A stretch of 64,000 bases of DNA, from NCBI GenBank assembly GCA_014529385.2, contig CM043946.1, positions 32,630,558 through 32,694,557 of the forward strand, read 5' to 3'. The stretch comes from Adiantum capillus-veneris (lineage: Eukaryota; Streptophyta; Polypodiopsida; Polypodiales; Pteridaceae). Shown here in pieces: positions 10,386-20,959 of the stretch (within the stretch, counting starts at the first letter, position 1; every line of letters begins with the position of its first letter). The position numbers were made by a program, and so were the translations under genes. A model generated the notes under the pieces. That model saw only the letters and a program-made list of their open reading frames with translations, made no database searches and was not told the DNA's origin.

Positions 10386-11286
10386 TTGCAGATTCAAGGG
10401 CTATTTCAAATGCAAAACTTTGGCATGCACGTTTTGGGCATCTGAATTTTGCCAGTTTGCTGCGTTTGCAGAAATTTGATATGGTTGCTTCTTTGCCGCC
10501 TCTTGAAGCACCTATCAAACATGTTTGTAAAGGCTGTATTTTGGGTAAAATGCAGCGTTCTAAGTTTCCAAAGGATGGTTCAGTTAGGGCCACATGCAGG
10601 TTGTAGCTTGTGCATAGTGATGTTTGTGGGGCCATGCAAACTCCGTCCTTGGGCAATTACCTGTACTTCGTGACTTTCGTTGATGATTACTCCAGGCATG
10701 CATGGGTATTTCCGCGTAAAGCGAAGTCCGAAGTTTTTATGTGCTTCAAACAATTATGGCTATGGCTGAAAATGTATCGAAATGTACTATGGGCACCCTC
10801 CGTTCTGATCAAGGGGGGGAGTATATGTCTCATGAATTTAATGCATTCCTGGCTAGTCATGGGATAAAACACCAATGTACAATGCCGTATATGCCTCAAC
10901 AGAATGGTGCTGTTGAGAGGAAAAACACGTTTCTTACGGAAATGGCAAGATGTATGGTCAAGAGTCAAGCTTTACCACATTCATTTTGGCTTGAGGCTGT
11001 CATGTGTGCCACTTATGTACTCAATAAGTGTCCTACAAAAGCGTTGCAGTCTATGACTCCATATGAAGCATGGCATGATAGAAAGCCATTTATTGACCAC
11101 ATGCGTGTTTTTGGTTGTTTGGCTTATGGTTTAGTGCCACAAGTGCAGCACAGAAAATTGGATGATAAAGCTGTCAAATGTATTTTTGTTGGTTATAGTG
11201 TTGAAAGCGAAGGTTATAGGTTGTATCATCTGCAAAAAACGTATTTTGATTTCACGGGATGTAGTGTTTGTGGAAGATTCTGTTGA
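10361..11286 (+). pseudogene. Copia-2 pre-integrase and integrase
   Basis: Pre-integrase zinc-binding motif (LWHARFGHLNF; CKGCILGK), TAG at 10604-10606, then the integrase core in two frames: the first Asp in HSDVCGAMQ at about 10613, the second Asp in RSDQGGEYMSHEF near 10810, and the Glu in NGAVERKN near 10910. A frame change sits near 10756-10760 and another near 11235. All three catalytic acids are still encoded, but not in one frame. Confidence 0.82.
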
Positions 11287-11605
11287 GCCCTTGGTGTCAT
11301 GTACTAAAGAAAATAATGTAAGCTCGCAAGACATTCATGACACTTTGTTGCCTCTTTTCAGTGGTGGAAGTTTGAATGTAAATTCCAATGAGGCAAATGT
11401 ACAGCCTATGGGGGTTTCCAAAAATGTATAGGTCAACCTATTACAGAGTAGAAGTACATGATGTACTTGATGAGGAAAGGGCTGAAAATGAGCAGGCTAG
11501 AGGTATGCCAAAATGGCTGGTGCACACTTTGCGTGACAGTAAATTGGATGCACCTTTGTCTAATCGTACTCGTTCAGGCTCTCGCCATGCATCTTATGCA
11601 TCAAA

Positions 11606-13178
11606 TTGTTATGTTTGGATGTGTCTAGCTTACATGATGTTGAGGAACCTATGTCTTTTGATGACGCACAAAATTCAAAAAATTGGATGGCTGCTATGCA
11701 ATCAGAATATGATGCACTTATAGAAAATGACACATGGAATTTATGTGATTTTCCTCCTGGCAAAAAGGCCATTGGTACGAAGTGGGTTTACAAGTTGAAA
11801 CGCAAGCCGGATGGTGAGATCAATCGCCATAAGGCTCAACTTGTTGCAAAAGGTTATGCACAGCAAAAAGGCATAGATTATGAAGAGACTTTTGCTCCCA
11901 CTTGTCGTATGACTACTGTGCGTTTTCTATGTGCATTGGCAGCTCATTTTGGTTGGGATGTACATCAATCAGACATTGTTACTGCTTTCTTGAATGGTGA
12001 CATATTTGAGGAAGTTTATGTAACGCAGCCTCGCGGTTTTGTCAAGAAAGGACAAGAGGATAAGGTGTGCAAATGTAACAAAGCTTTGTATGGGTTGAAG
12101 CAATCTCCTCGTGCTTGGTATGAGAAGGCTGACACTCATTTGGTCAAATGAGGCTTTTGTAACAATCCAACAGAAAGCACATTGTTTGTAAAGCGTGAGG
12201 GTGATGTACTTCTCATTGTAGTTCTTTATGTAGATGATTTGCTGATCACTGGACCGAATGAGAGACATATTGCTAAATTTAAGGCTGATTTGAATGCTAC
12301 CTTCAAGATGACAGATTTGGGGTTGTTGCATCATTACTTGGGTATACAATTTAAGCAGTGTGATGGTGGTATTACCTTGTGTCAGAAAAGTTAAATAGAG
12401 ACATTGCTATGTAAGTTTGGACTTGAGGATTGCAAATCTATTGCCACTCCCATGGAAACAGGTTTGAAATTGAGTCTACATGATGCTAGTGATCCTGCTG
12501 ATGTCACTCTTTACCAAATTACTATTGGCTTCCTCATTTATGTATGCAACACGCGGATATTCAGTTTGCAGTCTCACATGTCAACAGATTTATGAATAGC
12601 CCAAGGTCTAAGCATCGGCAGGCTATTAAGAGGATTTCTGGTACCTTAGTGGCACTTTACATCTTGGCTTGTTTTATCCCAAGGGGGGATCATTGCCACC
12701 AGACTTACATGCTTTTTCAGACTCAGATTGGGTTGGTTGTTTTGACAAACGAGTGTCCACAAGTGGTTTTTGTTTCATGCTTGATAGTTCATGTATATCA
12801 TGGTTGAGCAAGAAGCAACCTATTGTGGCCACTTCGAGTTGTGAGGCTGAGTACAGATCAGTCTTCACAGCTACGGTTGAGTGTGTATGGCTCAGACGCC
12901 TTATGGCTGATTTGGGTGTTGGATGGGACACTGCCAACACTATCTACACTGACAGTCATAGCGCATTGGTAGTTGCGAGGAACCCAGTTTTTCATGCTCG
13001 CAGAAAGCACATTGAGGTGCATTACCACTATGTGAGGGAGAGGCTCTCAGGAGGAGAGATCATCTTGGCTTATGTGCCAACACAGGACAACCTTGTAGAT
13101 CTTTTCACAAGGGCATTGTCTCGTGAGAAGCTCGAAGCTTTCCGCAAAGCTTTGGGCTTACTCCCCTTTGTGGATTGA
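11606..13178 (+). pseudogene. Copia-2 RT-RNase H
   Basis: RT fingers and catalytic QSDIVTAFLNG in 11606-12151, ended by TGA at 12149-12151 (element 1 has an Arg codon). The palm box LYVDDLLITG lies in 12182-12394, ended by TAA where element 1 has Tyr. After frameshifts near 12550 and 12640, RNase H resumes at 12669-13178 with SDSDWVG, CEAEYRS, TDSHSAL and the family end LLPFVD. It is inactive as it stands. Confidence 0.87.
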
Positions 13179-13242
13179 TCATGTCCTTAGGGCATGGCAC
13201 TTCCCTTTACTCATGTTCCAGCTCTCGTTCACCGCTTCACTC

Positions 13243-13252
13243 CAAGGGGGAT
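13243..13252 (+). promoter_or_regulatory. Copia-2 polypurine tract
   Basis: CAAGGGGGAT directly upstream of the 3' LTR, the expected site of plus-strand priming. Element 1 has a degraded equivalent. Confidence 0.75.
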
Positions 13253-13253
13253 T

Positions 13254-13481
13254 TGTTGCCATATACATGCGATAGTGATGTGTGTGAACACACTAGGACC
13301 GCTAAGGCATTTTTTTCCCTCTTTAGGAGGTTTTCCTCCCCGTGCATTGTATATACGCTCATCACTCTAGGGCTATCTATCTTTCCATTGCACACTAAGT
13401 AACACGCTCTCTATTGTGTGCCTTGAGCTTCCTTCGTCTTCTCCAAGCTATGCGTGTTTCTCTCCAACCCTAATTCCAACA
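13254..13481 (+). repeat. Copia-2 3' LTR
   Basis: Begins TGTTGCCATATAC and ends ATTCCAACA. Matches 8284-8509. The right flank is ATCCC. Confidence 0.92.
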
Positions 13482-13792
13482 ATCCCTCCCTCTTTTATAA
13501 TAGTATAGATATCAAAGATAATACTAGTCAGCAAATATTTCACATCAAATGTATGAAGCTTGTCTTTTTCTTTTTCCAAAAAAATATGAGTGCTAGAAAT
13601 AAATTAAAAATACAATAATCCCATACAAACTCCTTAGTACATATGCGTAGGAGTTACCAAAAAGAATGACTAATGTTAAGCAAACACGGATCCACCCCAT
13701 ACTACAAATCTCACCTCGCATAGAGTGTAAGAATCCAGATACATTGGTTGATTTGGGAGCCACCCAGCCAAGAACCAAGGTACATATCTCCA
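13482..13792. other. spacer between Copia-2 and solo LTR
   Basis: AT-rich sequence. No gene or repeat signature is recognised. Confidence 0.4.
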
Positions 13793-15381
13793 TGTCATAA
13801 TAACTAATGTCTAATTATCCTAAATGATTTTCTCATGTTAAACTGATCATTTAATATGGGGAAGTACCAGGGGAGAAAAAGCTAGAATATTGGGTAAGCT
13901 GGCAGACCGGCCACAATACGGATCCAAAGGAGGGAAAATAGGGATCCAAAGGGGGGGGGGGGGGCATCTGTGCAAAAGAGCAATGTGCAACAATGGGATT
14001 TAAAGACCCTAAGGTTTAGCCGATTAAGACTTCCAAAATGCTAAGGTTCCAAAATTCACATGAGAGTCCAAATGGTCAAGCTTAGTGGAATTGGATACTT
14101 ATGTGATGACCGAAAAGTATTCGAGTGGTCCTAGATAGGAGGGGGTGATCCCTAAAGGTAGGGAAAGAGAGATAAAAGGTGAGAGAACACACACACACAC
14201 TCCAAATCTTCCCTTTACACAAAGGGCATAATGGACACATGTCAGCTCCCTAGCCCAATTGCCCACAAGGTGCACTCAAATCCTATTGGATGGCCATAGA
14301 GGTGGACCAATGAGAATTAGGCTAGAGTAAATTTAGTTTAATTCATTTAAAAACACTTAATAAAAGAATCAATAAGAATTACGCTCTCTATAAGACTATT
14401 GGCCAGTCTCCCAAGGGGTCCAATGAGCATTCAACAGCCCAATGGCTTGTCTGCTTCCTATTGGCCAGAAGACAAAGGAGTCCAATGAGAGTTTAATTGA
14501 ATTATTTAATTACCTAAATCTCTCACAAAAGGGGAAAGGGGGACACATGTCACAAGGCTATCACTTATGCTTCTCAATTATGATTGGCTAAGCTTTGCAG
14601 GATCCAATGAGGTGCCATCATGAGTAAATTGCAAGAGGGGTTGACCAAGAGAGAGAGGGGGCTGATTTTGGCAAGGTATTATCACACACACACTCACACA
14701 ATCTCATGTGTGAAGCAAGAAGACTCTCTCTCTCCTTCTCAAGCTTTAATGGGGAAAGCTCATAATCTACTCCAAGCTTGTGAGAAGGGAGGCCTACACA
14801 AATCCAACCAAGAGCCAAGCTTCAATGCATGCTCATCTCCTCTACCATGCTAATTACTAAGCTATGCTAAGCTTTTATGAGTGATTATGTGAGGAGATAT
14901 ACTTCTTTCTCGTAAGACTACTCCTTCTTCCTCTCAATCTACTCTCATATCCCGCTAGCTCTCACCATCTTCGAAGGTGTGTGAGGTCTTGGGTCTGAGA
15001 CTGTGAGGGAATTGATGTTGTGTTTTATAAGTGTGTGCATGGTGCTTGAAGCTTCCATCTTCATTGCACCGACAAGTTATTGAAGGAACACAAAGTATTG
15101 TATTGTAAAATGTCTCCCTTGATGGGAGAAACCTATAATACAAAGTCTTTTGGAGGGGGGACCGGCTCCATGTAAATCCGGTCCTCAACTGTTGTCAATA
15201 GTTTAATTTCTCTCTCTTTTGAAGTATTGTTTATGCCTATCTAACTCGGTGTTATGGTTTTTGTTGCTCTCTCCATCCAAGCACTCTTGCTATGCTCATT
15301 AGGAATCTATTCTAATGAAATGCTCACTATGTTCATGTTATTTTCCGCTACACACAAGTTACTAGGCCATTAAATGTTACA
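13793..15381 (+). repeat. solo LTR of Gypsy family A
   Basis: Matches both LTRs of element A (33605-35201, 40929-42505) over its full length, from TGTCATAATAA to CCATTAAATGTTACA. No primer site or internal sequence follows. The flanks are CTCCA (13788-13792) and CTCTA (15382-15386), a 5-bp target duplication with one substitution. This is the expected product of LTR-LTR recombination. It is clearly more diverged than the two LTRs of element A are from each other. Confidence 0.92.
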
Positions 15382-15791
15382 CTCTACACAAGAAGGGAGC
15401 CTAAAAGCTCCATCACCTGCAAGCTTTGATAGCCAAACCACACCGGATGCATGGATCAAGTCAAGCTACCACCACGAGCCCATCCTCCACGCGGGTGCCG
15501 ATCAAAGCTAGCCAAGAAAACACACATGTCAGACAAGAACATACAATACCACGACCAGAAAACAAAACCAGGCTAATAAGGTCCTCAAACTTTAAAGCAG
15601 AACAACCCATGGGCGCCACAAGACAAGACGAAGTTGCCACCAAACCCCCGCCCTCCAATAGTAAGATCCCCTTCGCCAACAACTTGTACACTCAAGCCAA
15701 CCACAATTGCCGTTTCACCACAAAGGGCTTGGAGAGGCGGCTTCCATTAGTGCCGAAAGAAAACAGGGGGAGGGCACGAGTTGAGCTAGAG

Positions 15792-16045
15792 CCCCTTGGT
15801 AGAAACGGCCAGGTCCTTTGTCCCAAGAAAACCCCAGCCCCACAAGGGTACCCACTACCAAGGAGCCTAACAAAACTAGTAGCCTCTGTCACACACACGC
15901 CCTACTGAAGATCATCCACCCCTTGGTTGAAACAGCCAGGTCCTTTGTCCCAAGAAAACCCCAGCCCCGCAAGGGTACCCACCACCAAGGAGCCCAACAA
16001 AACCAGTAGCCATTGTCACACACATGCCCTACCGGAGATCATCCG
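15792..16045 (+). repeat. 127-bp tandem duplication
   Basis: Units 15792-15918 and 15919-16045 both start CCCCTTGGT and share the GGTCCTTTGTCCCAAG core. They are about 90% alike by eye. No coding role is recognised. Confidence 0.85.
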
Positions 16046-17378
16046 GGGCCTTCTTGCCCATATGCACCTCAAAGGCTACGTGGATACAACAAGGAGCTCC
16101 CTTGGAACCCTTGGACTTTATGTATGAAGCTTGTCTTAAAATTTGATAAAAAGAAATGGTCCTTTGAGCCAAAATTCATCATCATCCTAATACGACTACT
16201 ATATAAACTTGGTCTATTCTAAACAAAGTTATTAATTTCTTAGATTCGATCCTAAACAGAATCTTTGAAATGCGAAGAAAAGCAGCTACAACACAGTCCC
16301 ACAAGGGTGCTCGTTGTCGCACAATCTTGAGATCAAGCCCCACGCCCCTTCCCCCCCCTTCCCCCCCGCTTGTTTCCTTTTCTGCACCATCTCTCTCCTC
16401 ATCCACACCTATCGTATCTGTGCATCCTCAAATGCAAGACGCAAGGCTTTTGTCGAGGAGAAATGAGATGCTCGGGCGCTTCTCGGGCAAGCCAGTGCGT
16501 CAAGACAACATTTTTGCCTCCTAAGTTGCGCATAAGCTTCCAAAAGAAAATGAGCTTGCTGCCATGCTACGCGAAGAGTCCGAGCTTGGCAAAACCGCAA
16601 CATTCCCTTTGTCCCCAGTTCATGTACACATAGACATGCTCGTCCCGCCCTTCCGCATGGTTTTTGCCCCTCTGTCTCGCCCTCGATAGTAGCAGTTGAG
16701 CTCACTGTCCCTCGGTTCACTCTTGTTCTACACCTACGCGGTGATGCCACAAAACACGAAGAGCCAAGCAAACAAACCCTCGTGTCCCCATCGCCTCGAG
16801 CAGCGTGTAATCTACAAACAATAAATCCTCTACCTCTCTGCTCACCTTTGCATTGACACACGGCATTGCCAACGTAGACCTCGAAGATCTCTCTCTCTCT
16901 CTCTCTCTCCCCCCCCCCCCCCCCCGCGTTGATAGCATTGGCCTTTTACTTTAGTTTTCCAGAGGGTATCTATTGAGATACCCTTTAATGAAGCAACTCA
17001 AACAAAATTGGCCAGACCTATTGCTGAAAACTGAAAAGAATAAAATAAGCTAAGTGGCTACCATCAAAGTATACTCCATGATTGGGTCTAGAAATATCCA
17101 ACACTATTTGCGTTTGCCCAACCCCCTTGCTATCTATAGACAATCTTCAAGGTTGAATCTTCCCAAATGCAAGAGAGAGCTACAACTAATCTAAAGGCAA
17201 TATATTTAGTAGACGTAGTTCAGTTGTATTCAAGCCAAATTGAAATATGCAAGTTACATTGGGCATGAGCTCAAGGGCATAAGAAGAGGGCATTTGAGAA
17301 GCAAATGTGCTTGGTCAATTTACACTCGCATTTTAAGCAAGAAAAACTTGAAGTAGACATTGACTTTTTAGGAGAATA

Positions 17379-17410
<32 letters not shown>

Positions 17411-17426
17411 TATTATTGTCCTCATA

Positions 17427-17544
17427 GGTTAAATATGACTTATGGGACCAAAATAAACATATCTTGTGGAGTGTGTGGAGTTTCCTCAGAGGTCAAATAT
17501 GACCTATGGGACCAAAATGAACTTATCCTGTGGGGTGTGTGAAG
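17427..17544 (+). repeat. 63-bp degenerate tandem duplication
   Basis: Two units with AAATATGAC-TATGGGACC and GTGG-GTGTGTG, at 17427-17480 and 17490-17544. Confidence 0.75.
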
Positions 17545-17640
17545 CTAATAACCTACTCTCAATGCTCAAGAATTGTGGAAATGAGTGTCACAATTGAGAG
17601 TCCCTATCATAGTTGGGAGAGGTATGTGTGTAAGGAGAGG

Positions 17641-18282
17641 TCATGAGCTGAAAATGTGGGGAAAGCATGCTCTAAGATCAAAAGATGAGCACTCAAGTAG
17701 GATGTGATACTCATCCTTGCAAACTTTTTGGGACATAAAGTGCATAGCCTCCTTACCAGTGCCCCAACACCCTCTCTCACATAATAGAGAATGAGAGATG
17801 AGCCGGCGGGTGGAGGTGATAGTGCGGATCACTGTCAAGGGGATGGGCTTGAGGATGTAAGGGCTGTATGATAGCCTTGTTTGGAGAAGAAGATGGTTTT
17901 GTAGTTGGAGGCAATAGATGTGGTTTATTGTTATATGAAGCATGAACCTTTAGATTTTTCCCAAGCCATGATACATTGGCATTGTGAAAAAGCCTCGTTC
18001 ACTTTGGAATCTATCGAGGCATCATGAAGCAAGTGTAATGCATCACATCTTCCAAACCACTCCTTGATGTCTTTCATCCATCCTGAACTTAATAATTTGC
18101 TTTTGGGCAACTTTTGGAACTATTTTACTTGTTTCCCATGCAAATCTTGGGAGTCAATGTGAAGGGTTTTGCCACATCTTAACCATGTACTCCACGACTC
18201 TCTCCATACCCATGGCCTCAATGGATGTGATCTAAACTCAAGAAGTAAGAGTGTATGGCGTTTTTGTCTTGACTTGGAGAAA
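17641..18282 (-). pseudogene. LINE-like C-terminal relic, interrupted by element B
   Basis: On the minus strand, 17641-17943 encodes a stretch ending with a Cys/His-rich segment (CERGCWG ... KDEYHILLECSSFDLR) that looks like the zf-RVT end of plant LINE RTs. Upstream on that strand, 18120-18282 continues as a Trp-rich, stop-interrupted frame. Element B has cut into it at 18282/32149, and the frame resumes near 32150-32240. Family assignment is tentative. Confidence 0.4.
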
Positions 18283-18867
18283 TGTGCGCTCCTTGCCGCA
18301 CTGTCGAAGCAAGGGACTTGCCGATACACCGTGTGCGAGCCACAAATGGCTCCAAGCACACAACAAGACTAATCTAGCAAGCTCAAAAGAGGGCAATGGT
18401 GTGTCACTCACCGCTCTATGCTCCTGCCATGGAGGATTCCTCGCCGCGATGAAGAAGAAGCTGCAGTCGTGCCGCGCTCAACCGCTTCGCCGCCGTCGTG
18501 CCTTCGTAATGCTCGATCGCACACACACTCTCCCTCTCTCTCTCACACACATACACACACACATGAGGAGGTGGAGAAGAAGAAGATGGAGATGGAGATG
18601 GAGCAAGAGCACTCTTCTATTGCACAAATGAGAGAATGCGTGAATTTTAGGTTTAGTTGGCTTTTATATGAGCTCACCCCATTCACACTTGGGCGCCCAT
18701 GCTTAGCCAACTAATCCCTTGAATGTCCCAGTTAGAGTGCGCCTCTCATCGGCGATCACTCTTACCCTTTTCCTATTGGTCCGACAAGCCCGGTACCTGA
18801 CTCTACCAAATACATAATACATGTCCGTCGTAGGTGATGGGGTGTCCGTGAGCCGTGAGGGTTAACA
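18283..18867 (-). repeat. element B 3' LTR
   Basis: Minus-strand start TGTTAACCCTCACGG and end GGAGCGCACA. Matches 31556-32148 apart from two transitions and shorter CT and CA runs. AGAAA flanks the outer end. Confidence 0.95.
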
Positions 18868-18881
18868 TGCCCTCCTTCTTG
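18868..18881 (-). promoter_or_regulatory. element B polypurine tract
   Basis: Minus-strand AAGAAGGAGGGCA abuts the start of the 3' LTR, as expected for the plus-strand primer. Confidence 0.8.
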
Positions 18882-20245
18882 ATGTAGATTCCGTCCTCGG
18901 AAGCTATTGAGTTGAAGCTCGTTCGTCGAGGTGGAAGAGCATTTGAGATGAATGTCCTTAGCCTTCTTTAGTCACTGCAAAATCAAACAACATTGGCACA
19001 GTAATTGCATTCTCATAAATGATTAAAAAGCATATGCAGTTTTAGGTAGACAAATTGATTGGTAAAAGAATTTCAAACAATTTGTCAGCAATGAACATTA
19101 AATTGCAATGTAATCAAATGCATAAACAAATGTAAAGGTAAAAACTTAAACAAGTCTGGGGTCGCTAATTTAACGGTCGAAAGGCACTAGAGATCGACTA
19201 TTAATACCATGGGTAAGCTTCTTAATTTTCTCTGGTCAATTAAGTTGTTTAATCGCAAGAGCGAAGTATTTCATGTTCGAGGGCTGACTAGAGGCTATAC
19301 CTAGAAGACCTTGTAGTTAAGCTACGATAAAAGGAATTTCTCATGAAATCATCGTCTGACTGATTACCTTTTCTTTGACCCCCCAAAGTCTTTTCATAGT
19401 GATTCAATTTGGATGTGTGTGCTTATTTTGTATGCCTTGGGTTTTTTACTTTTCAAGGAAAAGCGCCCATACTGGGAACCTCTAGGACTCTAGTACCATA
19501 GGCGATACATGTGAGTGAAGTACCCAATCAAGCTGAGATTTCTCTTCCAGCTTAAGATTTTACATTATGGCACTTTGATTTGTTTTTGTTTGTTTGTTTT
19601 CAACCTTTTAATTTTGTAACTTTGGGGGGTCATATAACACTAATACACCTCCCCAGGCTCATCACACTAGTAAACTCCCTTTATAATACTTAAGCTAAAG
19701 GTCAATAGGGTCAAGCCCACTAGAAAGCCCTAGTACATTTCACACAATGCTGCCTAAATCGGATTAAGAACCTAAGTAACCATTAATTATTAGGAAGGCA
19801 TTCCCCATGGTATTAAGAGAAGATTTCTAACACCTAACTTGGTCAAACTAGCTTAGTCGGACTGCTTGATTTTTAAATCTAGACAAGTGATTATGACAAA
19901 AAATTACATTGAATTAAATGTTTGATACTAAGCAAATGCGGTGAATATTAGGCTACCAATCACAATTAAAGCAGACAATCATAGATGCAAAAAAGATAAG
20001 GGGCAATGCTAATGGACAAGAAACACCTATTTGTGTCGATGGTCGCGCTTGATTTGAAGAGTGAGTCGAGATAAAGATTCCATGAAGGTCCAAATCCTAC
20101 CAATAGCAACACGCTCCTGTACATACTAGGAAACAAAAGGAATACCTCCAGGAGGCACATTAGTGGAAAAAGGTACCAACACTTATTGAACACAACAAAA
20201 AACATAAGGAATTCTAAACTAATTATTTGCACTCCCCCTAGAGAG
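18882..20245 (-). other. element B 3' non-coding region
   Basis: About 1.36 kb between the last ORF and the polypurine tract. No long frame. AT-rich with T-runs. Such long 3' regions are common in large plant Gypsy elements. Confidence 0.6.
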
Positions 20246-20704
20246 TCAAGGGAATAGGATATTGTAGAGGTTGGGGGGAAACCCTAAGGCTAAACCCCTA
20301 TCCTCGTCATCGAGATAAACAAAGTCATCATCCATGAGACCATATGTGCCATCCGTGTAGTCGTGTAAATTTTCTTCTTCATCATAGGTGCCCATGTTTA
20401 CTAAGAAGGTCACTAGACGCCTATAGTCATCTTGGTCAAAAGGGTAGGCTTGTGCAATGGGAGAAACGCTCTCTACTAAGTATGGATCAGACGTGGTCAA
20501 GAGACGTATCAGCCATTCTAACTCCTCAAAATTCCTCTCACATGCTAGCGTACCTATCAAATCCCATTCACATGCAAGCACTGGAAAGACCATGTGAAAT
20601 ATTTGTGAAAAGTAACGAGGGTACCTCTCACCCAAGGCAGGAGTGGATGACTCTAGCGTACTAGCCATATCTGTACACGCAAATAGATGATGGTTAAAGT
20701 GCAA
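20246..20704 (-). CDS. element B small acidic ORF downstream of pol
   Basis: A 152-codon frame after pol and before the 3' LTR. The likely start is the internal Met (MASTLESSTP, near 20668), since a pyrimidine/TGTACAG sequence just upstream resembles a splice acceptor. The product has a hydrophobic/aromatic middle (FHMVFPVLACEWDLIGTLAC) and a very acidic tail (YDEEENLHDY, DDDFVYLDDEDRG). No transmembrane segment is clear, so I do not call it env. The position matches where large plant Gypsy elements may carry extra ORFs. Function unknown. Confidence 0.45.
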   Translation of the reverse strand: MHFNHHLFACTDMASTLESSTPALGERYPRYFSQIFHMVFPVLACEWDLIGTLACERNFEELEWLIRLLTTSDPYLVESVSPIAQAYPFDQDDYRRLVTFLVNMGTYDEEENLHDYTDGTYGLMDDDFVYLDDEDRGLALGFPPNLYNILFP

Positions 20705-20959
20705 ATATTACAAGGGTCGTGTTCTTGTGCATAATTTGTTTTTATGATTTGTGTTATGGCTCTTGCTCTTTTACTTTTTTATCTTGTTTTTGTGAGTATA
20801 AGGCTTTATATATACATTCCCTAAGATCGGAGATTAAGAGGTCAGGGAGAAAGGTTGAGAGGGAAGCAAGTGAATGATGGATGTCCACAAACACTCCCCC
20901 CTTCCTTGGGTAGATCATACCGTTTGAAATGATGTCGTCACCCTTTGAAACCAATTGTT

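Larger units (their letters stand above)
8284..13481 (+). mobile_element. Copia element 2 (same family as element 1, inverted)
   Basis: A 5.2-kb Copia element with 226/228-bp LTRs, initiator-Met primer site and polypurine tract. Gag, pre-integrase, integrase and RT-RNase H match element 1 closely along the whole length but are more decayed: stops at 9024-9026, 9036-9038, 10604-10606, 12149-12151 and near 12394, plus at least five frameshifts. The 5-bp flanks (GTTCA left, ATCCC right) do not match, so no target duplication is visible. Its 5' LTR lies 1,069 bp from the 5' LTR of element 1, head to head. Confidence 0.92.
15382..17640. other. intergenic, no gene recognised
   Basis: Holds a 127-bp duplication (15792-16045), a poly-C run after a short CT repeat (about 16889-16925), a short GA repeat (about 17380-17402) and a 63-bp duplication (17427-17544). 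Open frames here (for example 15426-15908 plus, 16409-16861 minus) resemble nothing I know and lean on the repeats. Confidence 0.4.

Noticed and set aside
13478-13495. Similarity of the Copia-2 right flank (ATCCCTCCCTC) to the degraded purine tract of Copia-1
   Set aside because: Too short and low in complexity to infer a second LTR or internal fragment there.
15426-15908. 160-codon plus-strand frame
   Set aside because: Overlaps a tandem duplication and has no recognisable domain. Mentioned only as part of an unexplained block.
16409-16861. 150-codon minus-strand frame
   Set aside because: Cys/Arg-rich composition follows the GC-rich base content, with no domain or homologous neighbour.
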